From positions 1 to 25,094 of IMG/VR virus record IMGVR_UViG_3300030294_000153: 25,094 nt of DNA; one strand, written 5' to 3'. Below the pieces are notes generated by a model that was not told the DNA's origin, ran no database searches, and saw only the letters and a list, made by a program, of their open reading frames with translations. Position 1 is the stretch's first letter. Every line of letters begins with the position of its first letter. Origin of the DNA: a virus. A program made the position numbers and the translations under genes. Positions 14,111 through 22,935 of the stretch are shown one piece after another.

Positions 14111-14799
14111 TGACCACGACTTCCGAGTTACGGCAAATAACTGCCGAAGCCCTCAAGGTGGGGACTACTGCTGGCGGCAACGTATTCGCCGCCAGGACCT
14201 GGCCGACGTGGAGCGGAAGCTACCCGATCATCTGGGTTCACTCTCCGGCAGAGGACAAGGAGTCGCTGGGGCGCCAGGGAGGCCCGCAGTTCACCGTGAC
14301 GGCGACGATTCGGATCAGTGCTCGCATACAACTCAAGGCGTTACCCAAAAACGCTGCAGCTGCGGCGATGATCTTGGCCCTAGAGGAGATACAGCGCCAG
14401 ATTGAACGGGCGCTGATCAACTTTCCGCCGCTAATGAGTCGCCTGCAGCAGTTTCCTTTTATCCGGTCCGAGATGGTTGAAAGTGATGAGGGCGACCAGA
14501 ACTTGGGCGAGCTCGTCATGGACGTCGGTATGGAGTTCTACCAGGGGCCAGAGGACTTCTATCTGCTAGAAGGTCCTTTGGTGCCAGAGCTATTTGATCC
14601 TGCTGCGGAGGTGGCAGGCGTGCAGCCGATCGTTCCGCTGGAAGGATTAAGCGTTACGAACGACTTGCTCAACGTAGTTGATTCAACTGGCACTTATGCT
14701 GATCCACCGTTTCCCGATTCCGTCATACCGGCGCCGCGCACTGTTGGCCCTGATGGGCGATCGGAGGGTGGTCTTTCGTTCGAATTTCCGCAGGAGTAA
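14110..14799 (+). CDS. Probable tail terminator / tail completion protein (Mu gp37 position)
   Basis: The product has 229 residues from ATG 14110 (GTG 14107 possible). The N-terminal 160 residues look like a tail-terminator fold: a helix (SELRQITAEALKV), a strand with PTWSGSYPIIWVHSP, VTATIRISARI, and long helices (AAAMILALEEIQRQIERAL), then LGELVMDVGMEF. The C-terminal 60 residues are low-complexity Pro/Gly/Asp-rich and would be flexible. In Mu the gene at this spot, before gp38 and the sheath gene, is gp37. It should cap the finished tail tube and bind the head neck. The family name is inferred from position and secondary-structure pattern. Confidence 0.6.
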   Translation: MTTTSELRQITAEALKVGTTAGGNVFAARTWPTWSGSYPIIWVHSPAEDKESLGRQGGPQFTVTATIRISARIQLKALPKNAAAAAMILALEEIQRQIERALINFPPLMSRLQQFPFIRSEMVESDEGDQNLGELVMDVGMEFYQGPEDFYLLEGPLVPELFDPAAEVAGVQPIVPLEGLSVTNDLLNVVDSTGTYADPPFPDSVIPAPRTVGPDGRSEGGLSFEFPQE

Positions 14800-14801
14800 T
14801 C

Positions 14802-15044
14802 ATGCGCATTTATCCCTCTCCGGGGTTGCTGGTACGCGACCCGGTCAAACGCGACGCTCTGCCGGAAGAAGGTCGAGAGGTCGCGGACAACGATCACTAC
14901 TGGCTTCGTCGGCTCGCCTGCAATGACATTACACGCACGCCGCCTAAGGCGGAAACCTCGCCTGAGTCGCCACCGGCAGGCGACGAAAAACCGCCGGCGG
15001 CCAAGCCCACCAAGCCTGAAACTTCCCAAGGGAGCGACAGTTAA
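14802..15044 (+). CDS. DUF2635 protein (Mu gp38-like)
   Basis: The product has 80 residues. The N-terminus MRIYPSPGLLVRDPVKRDALPEEGREV and YWLRRLACNDI match the DUF2635 consensus (a V/I-x-P-x-PGLxVRDP motif and a W-RRL motif about 30 residues later). After residue 47 there is a Pro/Glu/Lys-rich disordered tail. In Mu-like phages this small protein always precedes the sheath gene; its job is unknown. It starts 2 nt after the previous stop and its stop shares bases with the sheath ATG (TAATG). Confidence 0.88.
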   Translation: MRIYPSPGLLVRDPVKRDALPEEGREVADNDHYWLRRLACNDITRTPPKAETSPESPPAGDEKPPAAKPTKPETSQGSDS

Positions 15045-16522
15045 TGACCGTCCCATTTAGCAATATTCCCTCGAACCTGCGGGTTCCTCTGTTTTATGCC
15101 GAGGTCGATAACTCCCAGGCCAACAGCGGCGCACAAACTCAGCGCACCTTAATCATCGGGCAGATCACTACCACCGGTAACGGCGTGGTTAATGTGCCGG
15201 TGCTCTGCCAGGGTGTGAGCGATGCCCAGGCCAAAGGCGGACTGGGCTCGATGCTGGCGCTGATGACCGCAGCTTACAAAGCGTCGGATAGCTTCGGCGA
15301 GGTTTGGTTTTTGCCGCTGGCTGACGCGGTGGGTTCAGTGGCGGCGAGTGGGTCTCTGCTGGTCGCTGGTGCTCCCAGTGGCACGGGCGTTATCTCGCTC
15401 TATATCGCTGGTCAGCTCCTCAGCTTCGTTGTGTCCACGGCTGAGCCCGCGGCGGACATTGCCACCGGCCTGGCGGCGCTGGTCAATAGTTCCGGCAATC
15501 TGCCCGTAACCGCAGCGGCAACCGCCTCGACAGTGACCTTTACCGCCAAGAACAAAGGCGCCGCGGGTAACGACATTGACCTTCGCCTGAATTACCTGGG
15601 CACTGCTGGCGGCGAGGTAACACCGGCTGGACTGACGCTGACCATCACCGCAATGTCCGCTGGCGCAACCAACCCCGTGCTCGACGCTGCTTTGGCGAGC
15701 TTGGGTGACGAGGCCTTCGATTTCATCGTCAGCCCCTACACCGACACGGCATCCCTGAATGCTCTGAAAAACCTGCTCAACGACAAAACCGGTCGTTGGA
15801 GTTATGCCAGCCAGATTTATGGGCATATCTTCGCCGCCCAGCGTGGCACGCTTTCGACGTTGGCAACCGCGGGCAATGCTCGCAACAACCAGCATGAGTC
15901 GATCATGGGCTTCTATGACTCGCCGTCGCCGGCCTGGATCTGGGCAGCTGATTTGGCAGGTACCGCTGCGGTGGCTTTGCGCGCTGACCCCGGTCGACCG
16001 ATGCAAACCTTAACGCTGAGTACGGTGCTGGCGCCGCCAGCGTCTTCACGCTTCGAATTGGACGAGCGCAACACACTGCTGTGGGACGGCATCTCCACCT
16101 TCACCGTGGCGAGCGATGGCACGGTGGCGATCGATAACTTGATTACCACGTATCAGGAGAACGGCTTCGGTGCCGCAGATGACAGCTATCTGCAGATCGA
16201 GACGCTGTTCCTGCTGATGTATGTGTTGCGTGCCCAGCGGTCGCTGGTGACCTCCAAATATGCTCGGGTCAAGTTGGCGGCTGACGGCACTCGATTTGCC
16301 CCAGGCTCGGCGATTGTCACACCCAAGATCATCAAGGCTGATCTGATTGCTCAATATGGTGAGCTGGAATACGACGGCTTTGTCCAGGACGCTAAGACGT
16401 ACGCCAAGGAGCTGATCGTCGAGAAGAACCGAACCAACCCTAACCGAGTCGATGTGCTATGGCCGGGGACCCTGATCAACCAATTGCGCATCTTTGCGCT
16501 GCTGGTTCAGTTCCGCCAATAA
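15044..16522 (+). CDS. Contractile tail sheath protein (Mu gpL-like)
   Basis: The product has 492 residues (Mu gpL 495). It has the Mu sheath N-terminus (TVPFSNIPSNLRVPLFYAEVDNSQAN), a beta-rich inserted domain at about 98-205 (SGTGVISLYIAGQLLSFVVS through AAGNDIDLRLNYLG), and the conserved C-terminal core (RFELDERNTLLWDGISTFTV, DSYLQIETLFLLMYVLRAQRS, TNPNRVDVLWPGTLINQLRIFALLVQFRQ). It polymerises around the tail tube and contracts to push the tube through the host envelope. This gene alone shows that the tail is contractile (myovirus). A terminator-like hairpin follows. Confidence 0.94.
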   Translation: MTVPFSNIPSNLRVPLFYAEVDNSQANSGAQTQRTLIIGQITTTGNGVVNVPVLCQGVSDAQAKGGLGSMLALMTAAYKASDSFGEVWFLPLADAVGSVAASGSLLVAGAPSGTGVISLYIAGQLLSFVVSTAEPAADIATGLAALVNSSGNLPVTAAATASTVTFTAKNKGAAGNDIDLRLNYLGTAGGEVTPAGLTLTITAMSAGATNPVLDAALASLGDEAFDFIVSPYTDTASLNALKNLLNDKTGRWSYASQIYGHIFAAQRGTLSTLATAGNARNNQHESIMGFYDSPSPAWIWAADLAGTAAVALRADPGRPMQTLTLSTVLAPPASSRFELDERNTLLWDGISTFTVASDGTVAIDNLITTYQENGFGAADDSYLQIETLFLLMYVLRAQRSLVTSKYARVKLAADGTRFAPGSAIVTPKIIKADLIAQYGELEYDGFVQDAKTYAKELIVEKNRTNPNRVDVLWPGTLINQLRIFALLVQFRQ

Positions 16523-16542
16523 CCCGGGCATTTCGCCTATCG

Positions 16543-16563
16543 CCGCCTTGAGCGGTTTTTTTT
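16543..16563 (+). terminator. Terminator-like hairpin between sheath and tube genes
   Basis: CCGC (16543-16546) pairs with GCGG (16552-16555) around a CTTGA loop, followed by eight Ts at 16556-16563. The stem is short (4 bp), but the T run is long. It ends 16 bp before the tail tube ATG. It may lower transcription beyond it or define an mRNA end for the sheath message. Confidence 0.6.
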
Positions 16564-16578
16564 CGCCTGGAGAAACCT

Positions 16579-16944
16579 ATGGCTGATCCCAACCGCCTTG
16601 CCGGGACCTGTTACCTGACCATCGACGGCGTGAGCTACATGCTGGCCGGCGACTTCTCTTACAAGATTTCCGGCGTGTCCCGCGAAACCTTGAAGGGGCA
16701 GGACGGCATTCACGGCTACAGCGAAACGCCGCAGCCCGGCTACATCGCCGCCACGCTGCGTGATGCCTCAAACCTCAGCATTAGCGACATCAATGCGATG
16801 AACAACGCCACCGTCGTCGCTGAGCTGGCCAACGGCAAAACCATCATTGGCCGCAACATGTGGACCACTGATCAACAAGAATCCAAATCTTCCGACGCCA
16901 CTATTGAAGTGAAGTGGGAAGGTCCTTCCGTTACGGAGAATTGA
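16579..16944 (+). CDS. Tail tube protein (Mu gpM-like)
   Basis: The product has 121 residues (Mu gpM 118). The sequence LAGTCYLTIDGVSYMLAGDFSYKISGVSRETLKGQDGIHGYSETPQPGYI is typical of the Tail_tube family, and the ending ATIEVKWEGPSVTE is also characteristic. It forms the hexameric inner tube that carries DNA during injection. The ATG at 16579 follows TGGAGAAACC (GGAGAA site). The gene has its own strong ribosome site right after the hairpin, which fits the high dose needed. It is followed by the chaperone gene after 3 nt. Confidence 0.92.
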   Translation: MADPNRLAGTCYLTIDGVSYMLAGDFSYKISGVSRETLKGQDGIHGYSETPQPGYIAATLRDASNLSISDINAMNNATVVAELANGKTIIGRNMWTTDQQESKSSDATIEVKWEGPSVTEN

Positions 16945-16947
16945 TCC

Positions 16948-17238
16948 ATGTTTGAAGACGAAATCACCATCACCCTCAGCAAGCCAGTAATCATCGGTAA
17001 AGCTGAAAACTCCGTCACCTACGACGAAATCAAACTGCGCGAGCCGACCGCGGGCGAGATGGAGAAAGCGGCTCGGGCCGACACCATGATCGGATCTGCG
17101 ATCACGCTGATTTCGTTGGTGGGCGCAATCCCGCGCGGTGCTGTCGAGAAGTTCAGCAAGCGCGATCTGGTCGCGGCGAACAAGTTTCTCGAGGGTTTTA
17201 CCGAAGCTGGTCAGGCGGAGGAGGCTGGCCAGAGCTGA
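16948..17238 (+). CDS. Tail assembly chaperone, short product (Mu gp41-like)
   Basis: The product has 96 residues. Typical features of Mu-like gp41 chaperones are an N-terminal strand (EITITLSKPVIIG), VTYDEIKLREPTAGEMEKAAR and ITLISLVGAIPRGAVEKFSKRDLVAANKFL. It should bind the tape measure protein and load tube subunits during tail assembly. The ATG follows a ribosome site in CGGAGAATTG. A slippery heptamer near its 3' end would let a fraction of ribosomes make a longer protein (next entry). Short and long forms in a fixed ratio are typical of this gene in tailed phages. Confidence 0.88.
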   Translation: MFEDEITITLSKPVIIGKAENSVTYDEIKLREPTAGEMEKAARADTMIGSAITLISLVGAIPRGAVEKFSKRDLVAANKFLEGFTEAGQAEEAGQS

Positions 17239-17357
17239 TTGCCGAGCTCACCAAGTATTACGGCTGGGGGCCGCGCGATGCGTGGTCGCTCACTTTGAAG
17301 GAACTGGTCGAATGGAACAAACAAGCCATTCGCATGGCGGGTAACTCAGATGGCTAA
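16948..17357 (+). CDS. Tail assembly chaperone, -1 frameshift product (136 aa)
   Basis: After residue 84 (Phe of GF at 17197-17199), a -1 slip on GGGTTTT gives a new reading that starts YRSWSGGGGWPELIAELTKY and ends at TAA 17355-17357, adding 52 residues. The added part has the WPELIAEL..YYGW motif, an LTLKELVEW helix and a basic end, all typical of the second product of tail chaperone genes (lambda GT or P2 E+E' type). It overlaps the tape measure ATG at 17350. No independent start for this second frame is visible. The fusion is predicted from sequence only. Confidence 0.75.
17193..17199 (+). promoter_or_regulatory. -1 programmed frameshift slippery site GGGTTTT
   Basis: The heptamer G GGT TTT fits X XXY YYZ in the zero frame of the chaperone gene (codons GGT at 17194 and TTT at 17197). 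Lambda uses G GGA AAG at the same kind of site in gene G. The -1 frame is open from before this point to 17357. A downstream GC-rich stretch (17209-17235) could slow ribosomes. Confidence 0.72.
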
Positions 17358-19332
17358 TACCTTCACGATCACGATCAGCGCGGTTGATAAGGCCTCGGCG
17401 ACCGTCCGCAAGGTCAATGACTCTGTCAGCCGCATGACCCGACCCTTTGAAGAGGTCGGAAAGTCCTTCAAAAGCCTCGGCCGTGAGCTTGGCTTTGAGC
17501 GCATCGGCAAGAACCTCACCAATATCGGCAGGGAGGCAGGCGGTGCCGCTCGTAGCATCAGTAACATAGTTGCTCCGATGGCCGCTATTACGGGTATTGG
17601 CTCGGTGGCTGGTGTAGCGGCGTTGGCCGTTAACTGGGCAAAGCTTGGTAGGTCGATTGACAACAGCGCGCACGGGATCGGTATTTCTGCCGGTCAGCTG
17701 CAGACCTTCCAGGGCGCCGCCAAGATGGTTGGCATCGATACCGAATTGGCTACGGGCAGCCTCAACAGCCTGGCGACCACTATGCAGGACGCGCAATGGG
17801 GGCGTAACCAAGGCGCGTTGTTGATGCTGAACAAGCTCGGTATCGGCCTGAAAAAAGCCAAGGACGGTTCCTGGGATGTGGTGGGTGAGTACAAGGCTAT
17901 TGCCAATGCGATTGCCAGCCAGAAAAGCCCTCAAGTCCAAGCCCTGATAGCGAACAATTTAGGCCTTGGCGGCATGCTGCCCTTTCTGCGCGAGGGGGCG
18001 GCTGGCATTGAGCGCTATGAGGCAACGGTGAAACGCCTGGGCTACGTCATGAGTGACGATGCCGTACAGCGCGGCAAGGAGTTCTCACAGAGCTTGGCCG
18101 GGCTGAATATCGTCATCGATGGGACTAAAAACTCTATCGGCGATAAGTTGATCCCCGTCATGAAGCCGTTGGTTGATCAATTCACCAGTTGGCTGGCGGT
18201 GAATCGCGATTTGATTGCCAATGATATCGGCGAGTGGGCCAAAGGGTTTGCAGTCTGGATCAACAAGGTTGAGTGGAAGAAGATCGGAGACGGCATCGTC
18301 AATTTCGGCAAAGGAGTTGGGAAGGTAGTTGAGTGGCTCGGCGGCTGGGAGAACGCGGCCATTTTGGTTATAGGCGTGATGAACGCAGGGTTGATTGGCA
18401 GCGTTATCTCGCTTGGCGTAACGCTCGTTCGGGGTGGTGCTGGGGTGCTGGCCTTCACTAAGCTGCTGCTTGGATGGGAAGCTGCTGCAGTCGCCGCTGG
18501 CGCGGCAACAGGTACAGCAGGCGCGGTTGGTGCTGGAGCCGGTGCGAGTGCTGGTGCTGTTGGAATTGGGGCGACACTTGCGGCAGGTGGTGTAGGACTT
18601 GCCGCGCTGGCGTACTCCTCGAGCCTGAATGATGGCGAGGATAAGGAAATTGCTCGCATTCGTCGCGCACAAGGCCTCCCGGAAGTTTCTGATTCTGAAA
18701 TTTTGAGCGGCGCCTTCAAGGGGCGCGGCGGCATTAACGAGGAGGCAACCGGCCGCTCGATGGCCTTCTTCCAGGGCAAAGGGTGGACGAAAGAACAGGC
18801 TGCGGGCATTAGCGCGAACCTCGGACTTGAGAGCAACTTCAATCCGGCGGCTGTGGGTGATAGCGGACGCGCTTATGGCGCCGCGCAGTGGCATGAGTCA
18901 CGACAACAGCAGTTTGCGAAATGGGCAGGGAAACCCATGCAGGGCTCCAGTCTGGATGAGCAGCTTGGATTCGTTCACTACGAACTCACTCAAGGCCAGG
19001 AGCAAGGTGCCGGGGATCTTCTGCGTAGAGCGAAAAGTGCCAGGGAGGCGGGCGATATCGTTTCCCGGAAGTACGAGCGGCCAGCTGATGCGGACGGCGA
19101 TGCTGCAAAAAGGGCTGCTGTGGCGGAGGTCATCGCGAATAGGGTGCCTGCGCCGTCACCAGCTCCAGCAGGCCCTTACTCCCAAGGTGCCGCCCAGCAA
19201 AATGGCGGGAGCGTCAAGGTTGAAATCGAACACAAAAACGCGCCTGAGGGGCTGAAAACTAAGGTCAAGTCTGACGGCAACGTCCAGGCTTCGAGCCGTA
19301 TCGCCTATTCGGGCATGGGGGCTATTGCATGA
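17350..19332 (+). CDS. Tape measure protein with C-terminal lysozyme-like domain
   Basis: The product has 660 residues. The N-terminus (TITISAVDKASATVRKVND) and helical, Ala-rich body with hydrophobic stretches (about 70-95 and 335-370) are typical of tape measures. An Ala/Gly-rich low-complexity segment spans about 378-425. Residues about 468-580 form a phage tail lysozyme-like domain: FQGKGWTKEQAAGISANLG, then LESNFNP with likely catalytic Glu494, YGAAQWHESRQQQFAKW and LGFVHYEL. It would set tail length and, on injection, cut peptidoglycan locally. It overlaps the chaperone fusion end by 8 nt and the next gene by 4 nt. Confidence 0.9.
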   Translation: MANTFTITISAVDKASATVRKVNDSVSRMTRPFEEVGKSFKSLGRELGFERIGKNLTNIGREAGGAARSISNIVAPMAAITGIGSVAGVAALAVNWAKLGRSIDNSAHGIGISAGQLQTFQGAAKMVGIDTELATGSLNSLATTMQDAQWGRNQGALLMLNKLGIGLKKAKDGSWDVVGEYKAIANAIASQKSPQVQALIANNLGLGGMLPFLREGAAGIERYEATVKRLGYVMSDDAVQRGKEFSQSLAGLNIVIDGTKNSIGDKLIPVMKPLVDQFTSWLAVNRDLIANDIGEWAKGFAVWINKVEWKKIGDGIVNFGKGVGKVVEWLGGWENAAILVIGVMNAGLIGSVISLGVTLVRGGAGVLAFTKLLLGWEAAAVAAGAATGTAGAVGAGAGASAGAVGIGATLAAGGVGLAALAYSSSLNDGEDKEIARIRRAQGLPEVSDSEILSGAFKGRGGINEEATGRSMAFFQGKGWTKEQAAGISANLGLESNFNPAAVGDSGRAYGAAQWHESRQQQFAKWAGKPMQGSSLDEQLGFVHYELTQGQEQGAGDLLRRAKSAREAGDIVSRKYERPADADGDAAKRAAVAEVIANRVPAPSPAPAGPYSQGAAQQNGGSVKVEIEHKNAPEGLKTKVKSDGNVQASSRIAYSGMGAIA

Positions 19333-20759
19333 GTTTGCTGTCGGACATCATTCAAATTGCCCAGGACTCCAACAGAACCTGGCCGGAGATGCTCAACAAG
19401 GCCTCGTTTCGTGGGGTACCGTTTGCGGTCTATGGCGGTGACGCCCGCTTCGGCCGCCGGCTGGCTCTCCACGAATACCCGGGGCGTGACAAGCCTTACA
19501 TTGAGGATATGGGGCGATCGACGCGCCGTATCCGCATGAGCGGCTTTCTGGTTACCGACAGCCTGGTGTATGGCGGTGGCAACGTCCTGGCGCAGCGTGA
19601 TGCTCTGGTCGCGGCAGTTGAGGCGGCAGGGCCCGGTGCGTTAATGCATCCGACCTTGGGGGGGCTCAAGGTCAGCGTTCCATCCGAGGGCTTGAGCGTG
19701 GTCGAGCGCTGGGACATGGGGCGGTACTTTGAGATCAGCATCGTCTTCATTGAATCCGGCGATCGTGTATTCCCCTCAATCACCACGTCGACCGGGTCGC
19801 TGCTGGACAAACTGGCGGCTGCGCTTGGCCTCTCTGCAGCGCTCGACTTTGTGCGCAAAGTGATTGGCGGGGTCACTGCGTTGATCAACGCGGTCGAGGG
19901 CGTCATCAAGTTCGGCAAGGCAATTGTTGGGATGGTGGTCGGAGTAATCGCTGACTTTAAAGTGTTGGTAGGACGCATCACCCGCGACGTGCGCAGCATT
20001 ACAAGCCTGGCCAGCCTGTTGACCGGTGATTTTGGGCGATATGCCAATGGCAACGTCAGCAGCGCGCTCATCACGAGTAAAAAAGCCAAAAACAGCAGTG
20101 CGACCATGGCAGACCTGATTGCCAAGAACACGGCCAATCGCGCCGCTGTGGATGCGGCAATGGATACGCTTGTTGATGCTGCTGCGAGCTTGGACGCAAG
20201 CAGTGGGCAGCAATTCACCGACGCAGTACAGGGTGTGATGGATGCTCTCGTGGCCAGCATCGCAGACCCAGGTAGTGCAATTGAGCTGCTCGGTTCACTC
20301 GCTCGTTTCGTACCGACACCCGTGTCTGGCAGTGGTGCTATCGGCGCGGCTCGTGAGGTTGCTCAGGACGCGACTAGCGCTCTATTACGACGGTCGGCCT
20401 TGGCTTCAATCGGCAACGTTGTGGCGACCTATGTGCCAACCTCCTACGACGAGGCCATGGCTACCATGGCAACGGTAACCGGGTTTATCGATGAGGAGTT
20501 GTTGGTCGCCGGCGACAATGGTGACGACGAAAGCTATGGCGCTCTGGTTGATTTGCGCCAGGCCGTGGTCAAGGCCCTGACCACCACCGGAGCCACATTG
20601 CCCACCTTGGAGACTTTCGCCTTTCGCGCCCCTATGTCGGCGCTTGCCATGGCTAACAGGCTTTACCGCGATACGAATCGAACCGATGAGTTGATCCAAC
20701 AGGCAAACCCCATCCATCCGGCGTTTATGCCAACTACGGTCAAAGCCTTGGCCCGGTAA
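19329..20759 (+). CDS. DNA circularisation / baseplate protein N (Mu gpN-like)
   Basis: The product has 476 residues and starts in ATGA overlap with the tape measure stop. The N-terminus carries the DNA_circ_N pattern: WPEMLNKASFRGVPFAVYGGDARFGRRLALHEYPGRDKPYIEDMG, RRIRMSGFL and ALVAAVEAAGPGALMHPTLG (about 15-115). The rest is helical with an Ala-rich middle, ending near FRAPMSALAMANRLYRD. Mu gpN belongs to the tail tip or baseplate; the DNA circularisation name comes from early work on the family, and a structural role in the hub is more likely here. A 35-bp gap with a GAGG site precedes the next gene. Confidence 0.88.
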   Translation: MSLLSDIIQIAQDSNRTWPEMLNKASFRGVPFAVYGGDARFGRRLALHEYPGRDKPYIEDMGRSTRRIRMSGFLVTDSLVYGGGNVLAQRDALVAAVEAAGPGALMHPTLGGLKVSVPSEGLSVVERWDMGRYFEISIVFIESGDRVFPSITTSTGSLLDKLAAALGLSAALDFVRKVIGGVTALINAVEGVIKFGKAIVGMVVGVIADFKVLVGRITRDVRSITSLASLLTGDFGRYANGNVSSALITSKKAKNSSATMADLIAKNTANRAAVDAAMDTLVDAAASLDASSGQQFTDAVQGVMDALVASIADPGSAIELLGSLARFVPTPVSGSGAIGAAREVAQDATSALLRRSALASIGNVVATYVPTSYDEAMATMATVTGFIDEELLVAGDNGDDESYGALVDLRQAVVKALTTTGATLPTLETFAFRAPMSALAMANRLYRDTNRTDELIQQANPIHPAFMPTTVKALAR

Positions 20760-20794
20760 GTCGCTTTCCTTATTCGCACTCATTGAGGCTATTC

Positions 20795-21889
20795 ATGCAA
20801 GAAGACGACCTGACCATTACGTCGGGCGGCTTTGATATCACCGGCTGGACGAATGTCCGAGTCACGCGGGGTATTGAGCGGCTGCCCAGTGACTTCAGTA
20901 TTGGTATGACCGAGCTTTACCCGGGTGAGCTGGACCGTCTCGAACTGCCCCCAGGGGCCGCTTGCCAGGTTCGGCTCGGCCAAGACCCAGTGGTTACCGG
21001 ATATGTGGATCACTACATGCCGAGCATCAGCGCTGGTGATCACTCGATTCAGGTCAGTGGCCGCTCTAAGTGCTCAGACTTGATCGACTGCGCCGCTGAG
21101 TGGCCCGGCGGCCAACTCAGCAACCAGACCGTGCTGGGAATTGCACGGCGGCTTGCGGCGGTTTACGGGCCATCCATCAACGGTGTCGCCGAAGGCATAT
21201 CAGTTGCTACAGACGTGAGTGATTTGCCGGTTTTGCCCCAGGCCAACCTGATGCTGGGTGAGTCGGCGTTCGACATCATCGACAGGATGGCGCGATTTTC
21301 CGCCGTACTCGCTTATGACCTGGCTGACGGGAGTCTCTTCCTGGGCAGGGCCGGAACACGCCGCGCGGCAAGTGGCTTTGTTGGGGGTGTCAACGTTCAG
21401 CAAGCCTACATCGACTTTTCGGCCGATCAGATCTATTCCGACTACAACGCCTATATCCAGTCTGTGGACACGTTTACTGATCTCGGGCAGGGCGGAAACC
21501 AGATCTACACGGTGAAGGACCTTAACTGTAAGCGGCACCGGGCGCTGGTGATCATCTCCGAGGGGGGCGGACTGGGTAATGACGTCGCTATCAAGCGCGC
21601 GGAGTGGGAGGCGGCCAGGCGTTTTGGGCGCTCCCGGGTAATACGTCTGACCGCTGATAGCTGGCGAGACTCAGCCGGCGCCCTATGGGAGCCAAACACT
21701 CTAGTCCCGGTGCATTTGCCGAGATTGAAGTTCTCGGCCGAAAGCATGCTGATCAGTGAAGTGACCTTCTTGAAGAACAGCTACTCAGGAACAACCGCAG
21801 AGATCACGCTTATGGCGCCTGAGGCGTTCCTGCCGCAACCCATCAACCTCACGCCGCTTTATGGTGAGCTTTTGCAAGGTGGTTTCTGA
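20795..21889 (+). CDS. Baseplate hub protein (Mu gpP / gp44-like)
   Basis: From ATG 20795 the product is 364 residues; TGAGG lies 7 nt upstream, and the TTG at 20783 was rejected. The order of motifs fits the gp27/gpD-like hub: [84 protein letters not shown] and, near the end, [20 protein letters not shown]. It forms the central ring joining tube and spike. Its stop overlaps the ATG of the spike gene, as in Mu. Confidence 0.9.
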   Translation: MQEDDLTITSGGFDITGWTNVRVTRGIERLPSDFSIGMTELYPGELDRLELPPGAACQVRLGQDPVVTGYVDHYMPSISAGDHSIQVSGRSKCSDLIDCAAEWPGGQLSNQTVLGIARRLAAVYGPSINGVAEGISVATDVSDLPVLPQANLMLGESAFDIIDRMARFSAVLAYDLADGSLFLGRAGTRRAASGFVGGVNVQQAYIDFSADQIYSDYNAYIQSVDTFTDLGQGGNQIYTVKDLNCKRHRALVIISEGGGLGNDVAIKRAEWEAARRFGRSRVIRLTADSWRDSAGALWEPNTLVPVHLPRLKFSAESMLISEVTFLKNSYSGTTAEITLMAPEAFLPQPINLTPLYGELLQGGF

Positions 21890-22485
21890 TGATGCCCCCG
21901 ACGAATCAATCCGGTGATTCCGCTGGTGTTCTCCAGCGCATGATGCGCCGGATTCAACTTGCAACCGGCTGGGGCCGGGTGACGTTCAGCGACGACAGCA
22001 AGACTGCTCAGCTACTGCAGGTGAAGCTCAACGATTCCGAGACCCGGGATGGTACACCGCGTATTGCAGAGTTTGGCTTCACGTCTCGGCCGCCGACGGG
22101 CTCGGATGTCTTGGTCGTGTTTTTGTCCGGCGACCGTTCCAAGGGAGTGGTGGTTGCCACTGCGCACCAGGCAAGCCGGCCAACCAATCTGCTGGAGGGG
22201 GAATCCATGGTCTACGACCTCTGGGGGAAGTCGATCTACCTGACCGAGACCGGCGGAATCATAGTTGAGGCAGGCGCTGCGCCTGTCACCGTCAACAACG
22301 CTACCACCGTCACAATCAATGCTGCCGAGGCAGTTCAGATGAACACACCCGTTCTACGTGTCAGCGGCGATATCGAAGCGGGTGGCAACGTCAAAGACAA
22401 GATCCGCACCATGGCTGCCGATCGGACGCTGTTCAATCAGCACACCAACGGTACCGGCACCACAATACCGAGCCCTCAACAATGA
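21889..22485 (+). CDS. Central spike, baseplate assembly protein V (Mu gp45-like)
   Basis: The product has 198 residues (Mu gp45 197). The N-terminal OB-like domain (about 15-100: [60 protein letters not shown]) is followed by a beta-helix with short repeats ([33 protein letters not shown]) and a tip region. This trimeric spike punctures the outer membrane. The tip normally carries an HxH iron-binding motif; here the matching place reads QHTNGTG (His185, Asn187), so the second His is missing. It overlaps the next gene by 4 nt. Confidence 0.9.
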   Translation: MMPPTNQSGDSAGVLQRMMRRIQLATGWGRVTFSDDSKTAQLLQVKLNDSETRDGTPRIAEFGFTSRPPTGSDVLVVFLSGDRSKGVVVATAHQASRPTNLLEGESMVYDLWGKSIYLTETGGIIVEAGAAPVTVNNATTVTINAAEAVQMNTPVLRVSGDIEAGGNVKDKIRTMAADRTLFNQHTNGTGTTIPSPQQ

Positions 22486-22928
22486 GCGATATCACCACAA
22501 CCTGGATCGTAGAGATCGGCACGGGTGATTGGTCAATCATGGGTGGCGCCTTGGCGAGCGGTAATGACCTGGCCAGCGCTGTATTGATCAGCCTATTCAC
22601 TGACCGGATTGCGGACGATTCAGACATCCCGCCCGACGGCAGTAATGATCGGCGCGGATGGTGGGGCGATGCAGATGAGGATATTCCCATAGGCTCCCGC
22701 CTCTGGCTTCTGGACCGGTCCCGGCTTACGCAGGACGTTGCCAACACCACCAAGATTTACATGGATGAGGCGTTGCAGTGGCTCATCGACGACCAAGTAG
22801 CGATCAGCGTGAAGGTCGTGACAGCTATTGCCGGCGGGCCCCGACTAAATTCCATCGTCACCGTGACCCACCGTGACGGAACCGTCACCCCGCTCAATTT
22901 CAACTGGGTTTGGAATCAGACCTCGTAG
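22482..22928 (+). CDS. Baseplate protein (Mu gp46-like, GP46 family)
   Basis: The product has 148 residues. Typical signs are [46 protein letters not shown], and [15 protein letters not shown], then a beta-rich end that closes with NFNWVWNQ. This matches the GP46 family, the gp25-like wedge lysozyme-fold protein that links sheath start and wedges. It starts with an ATGA overlap with the spike gene. A strong terminator-like hairpin follows its stop. Confidence 0.9.
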   Translation: MSDITTTWIVEIGTGDWSIMGGALASGNDLASAVLISLFTDRIADDSDIPPDGSNDRRGWWGDADEDIPIGSRLWLLDRSRLTQDVANTTKIYMDEALQWLIDDQVAISVKVVTAIAGGPRLNSIVTVTHRDGTVTPLNFNWVWNQTS

Positions 22929-22935
22929 CCGCAAC

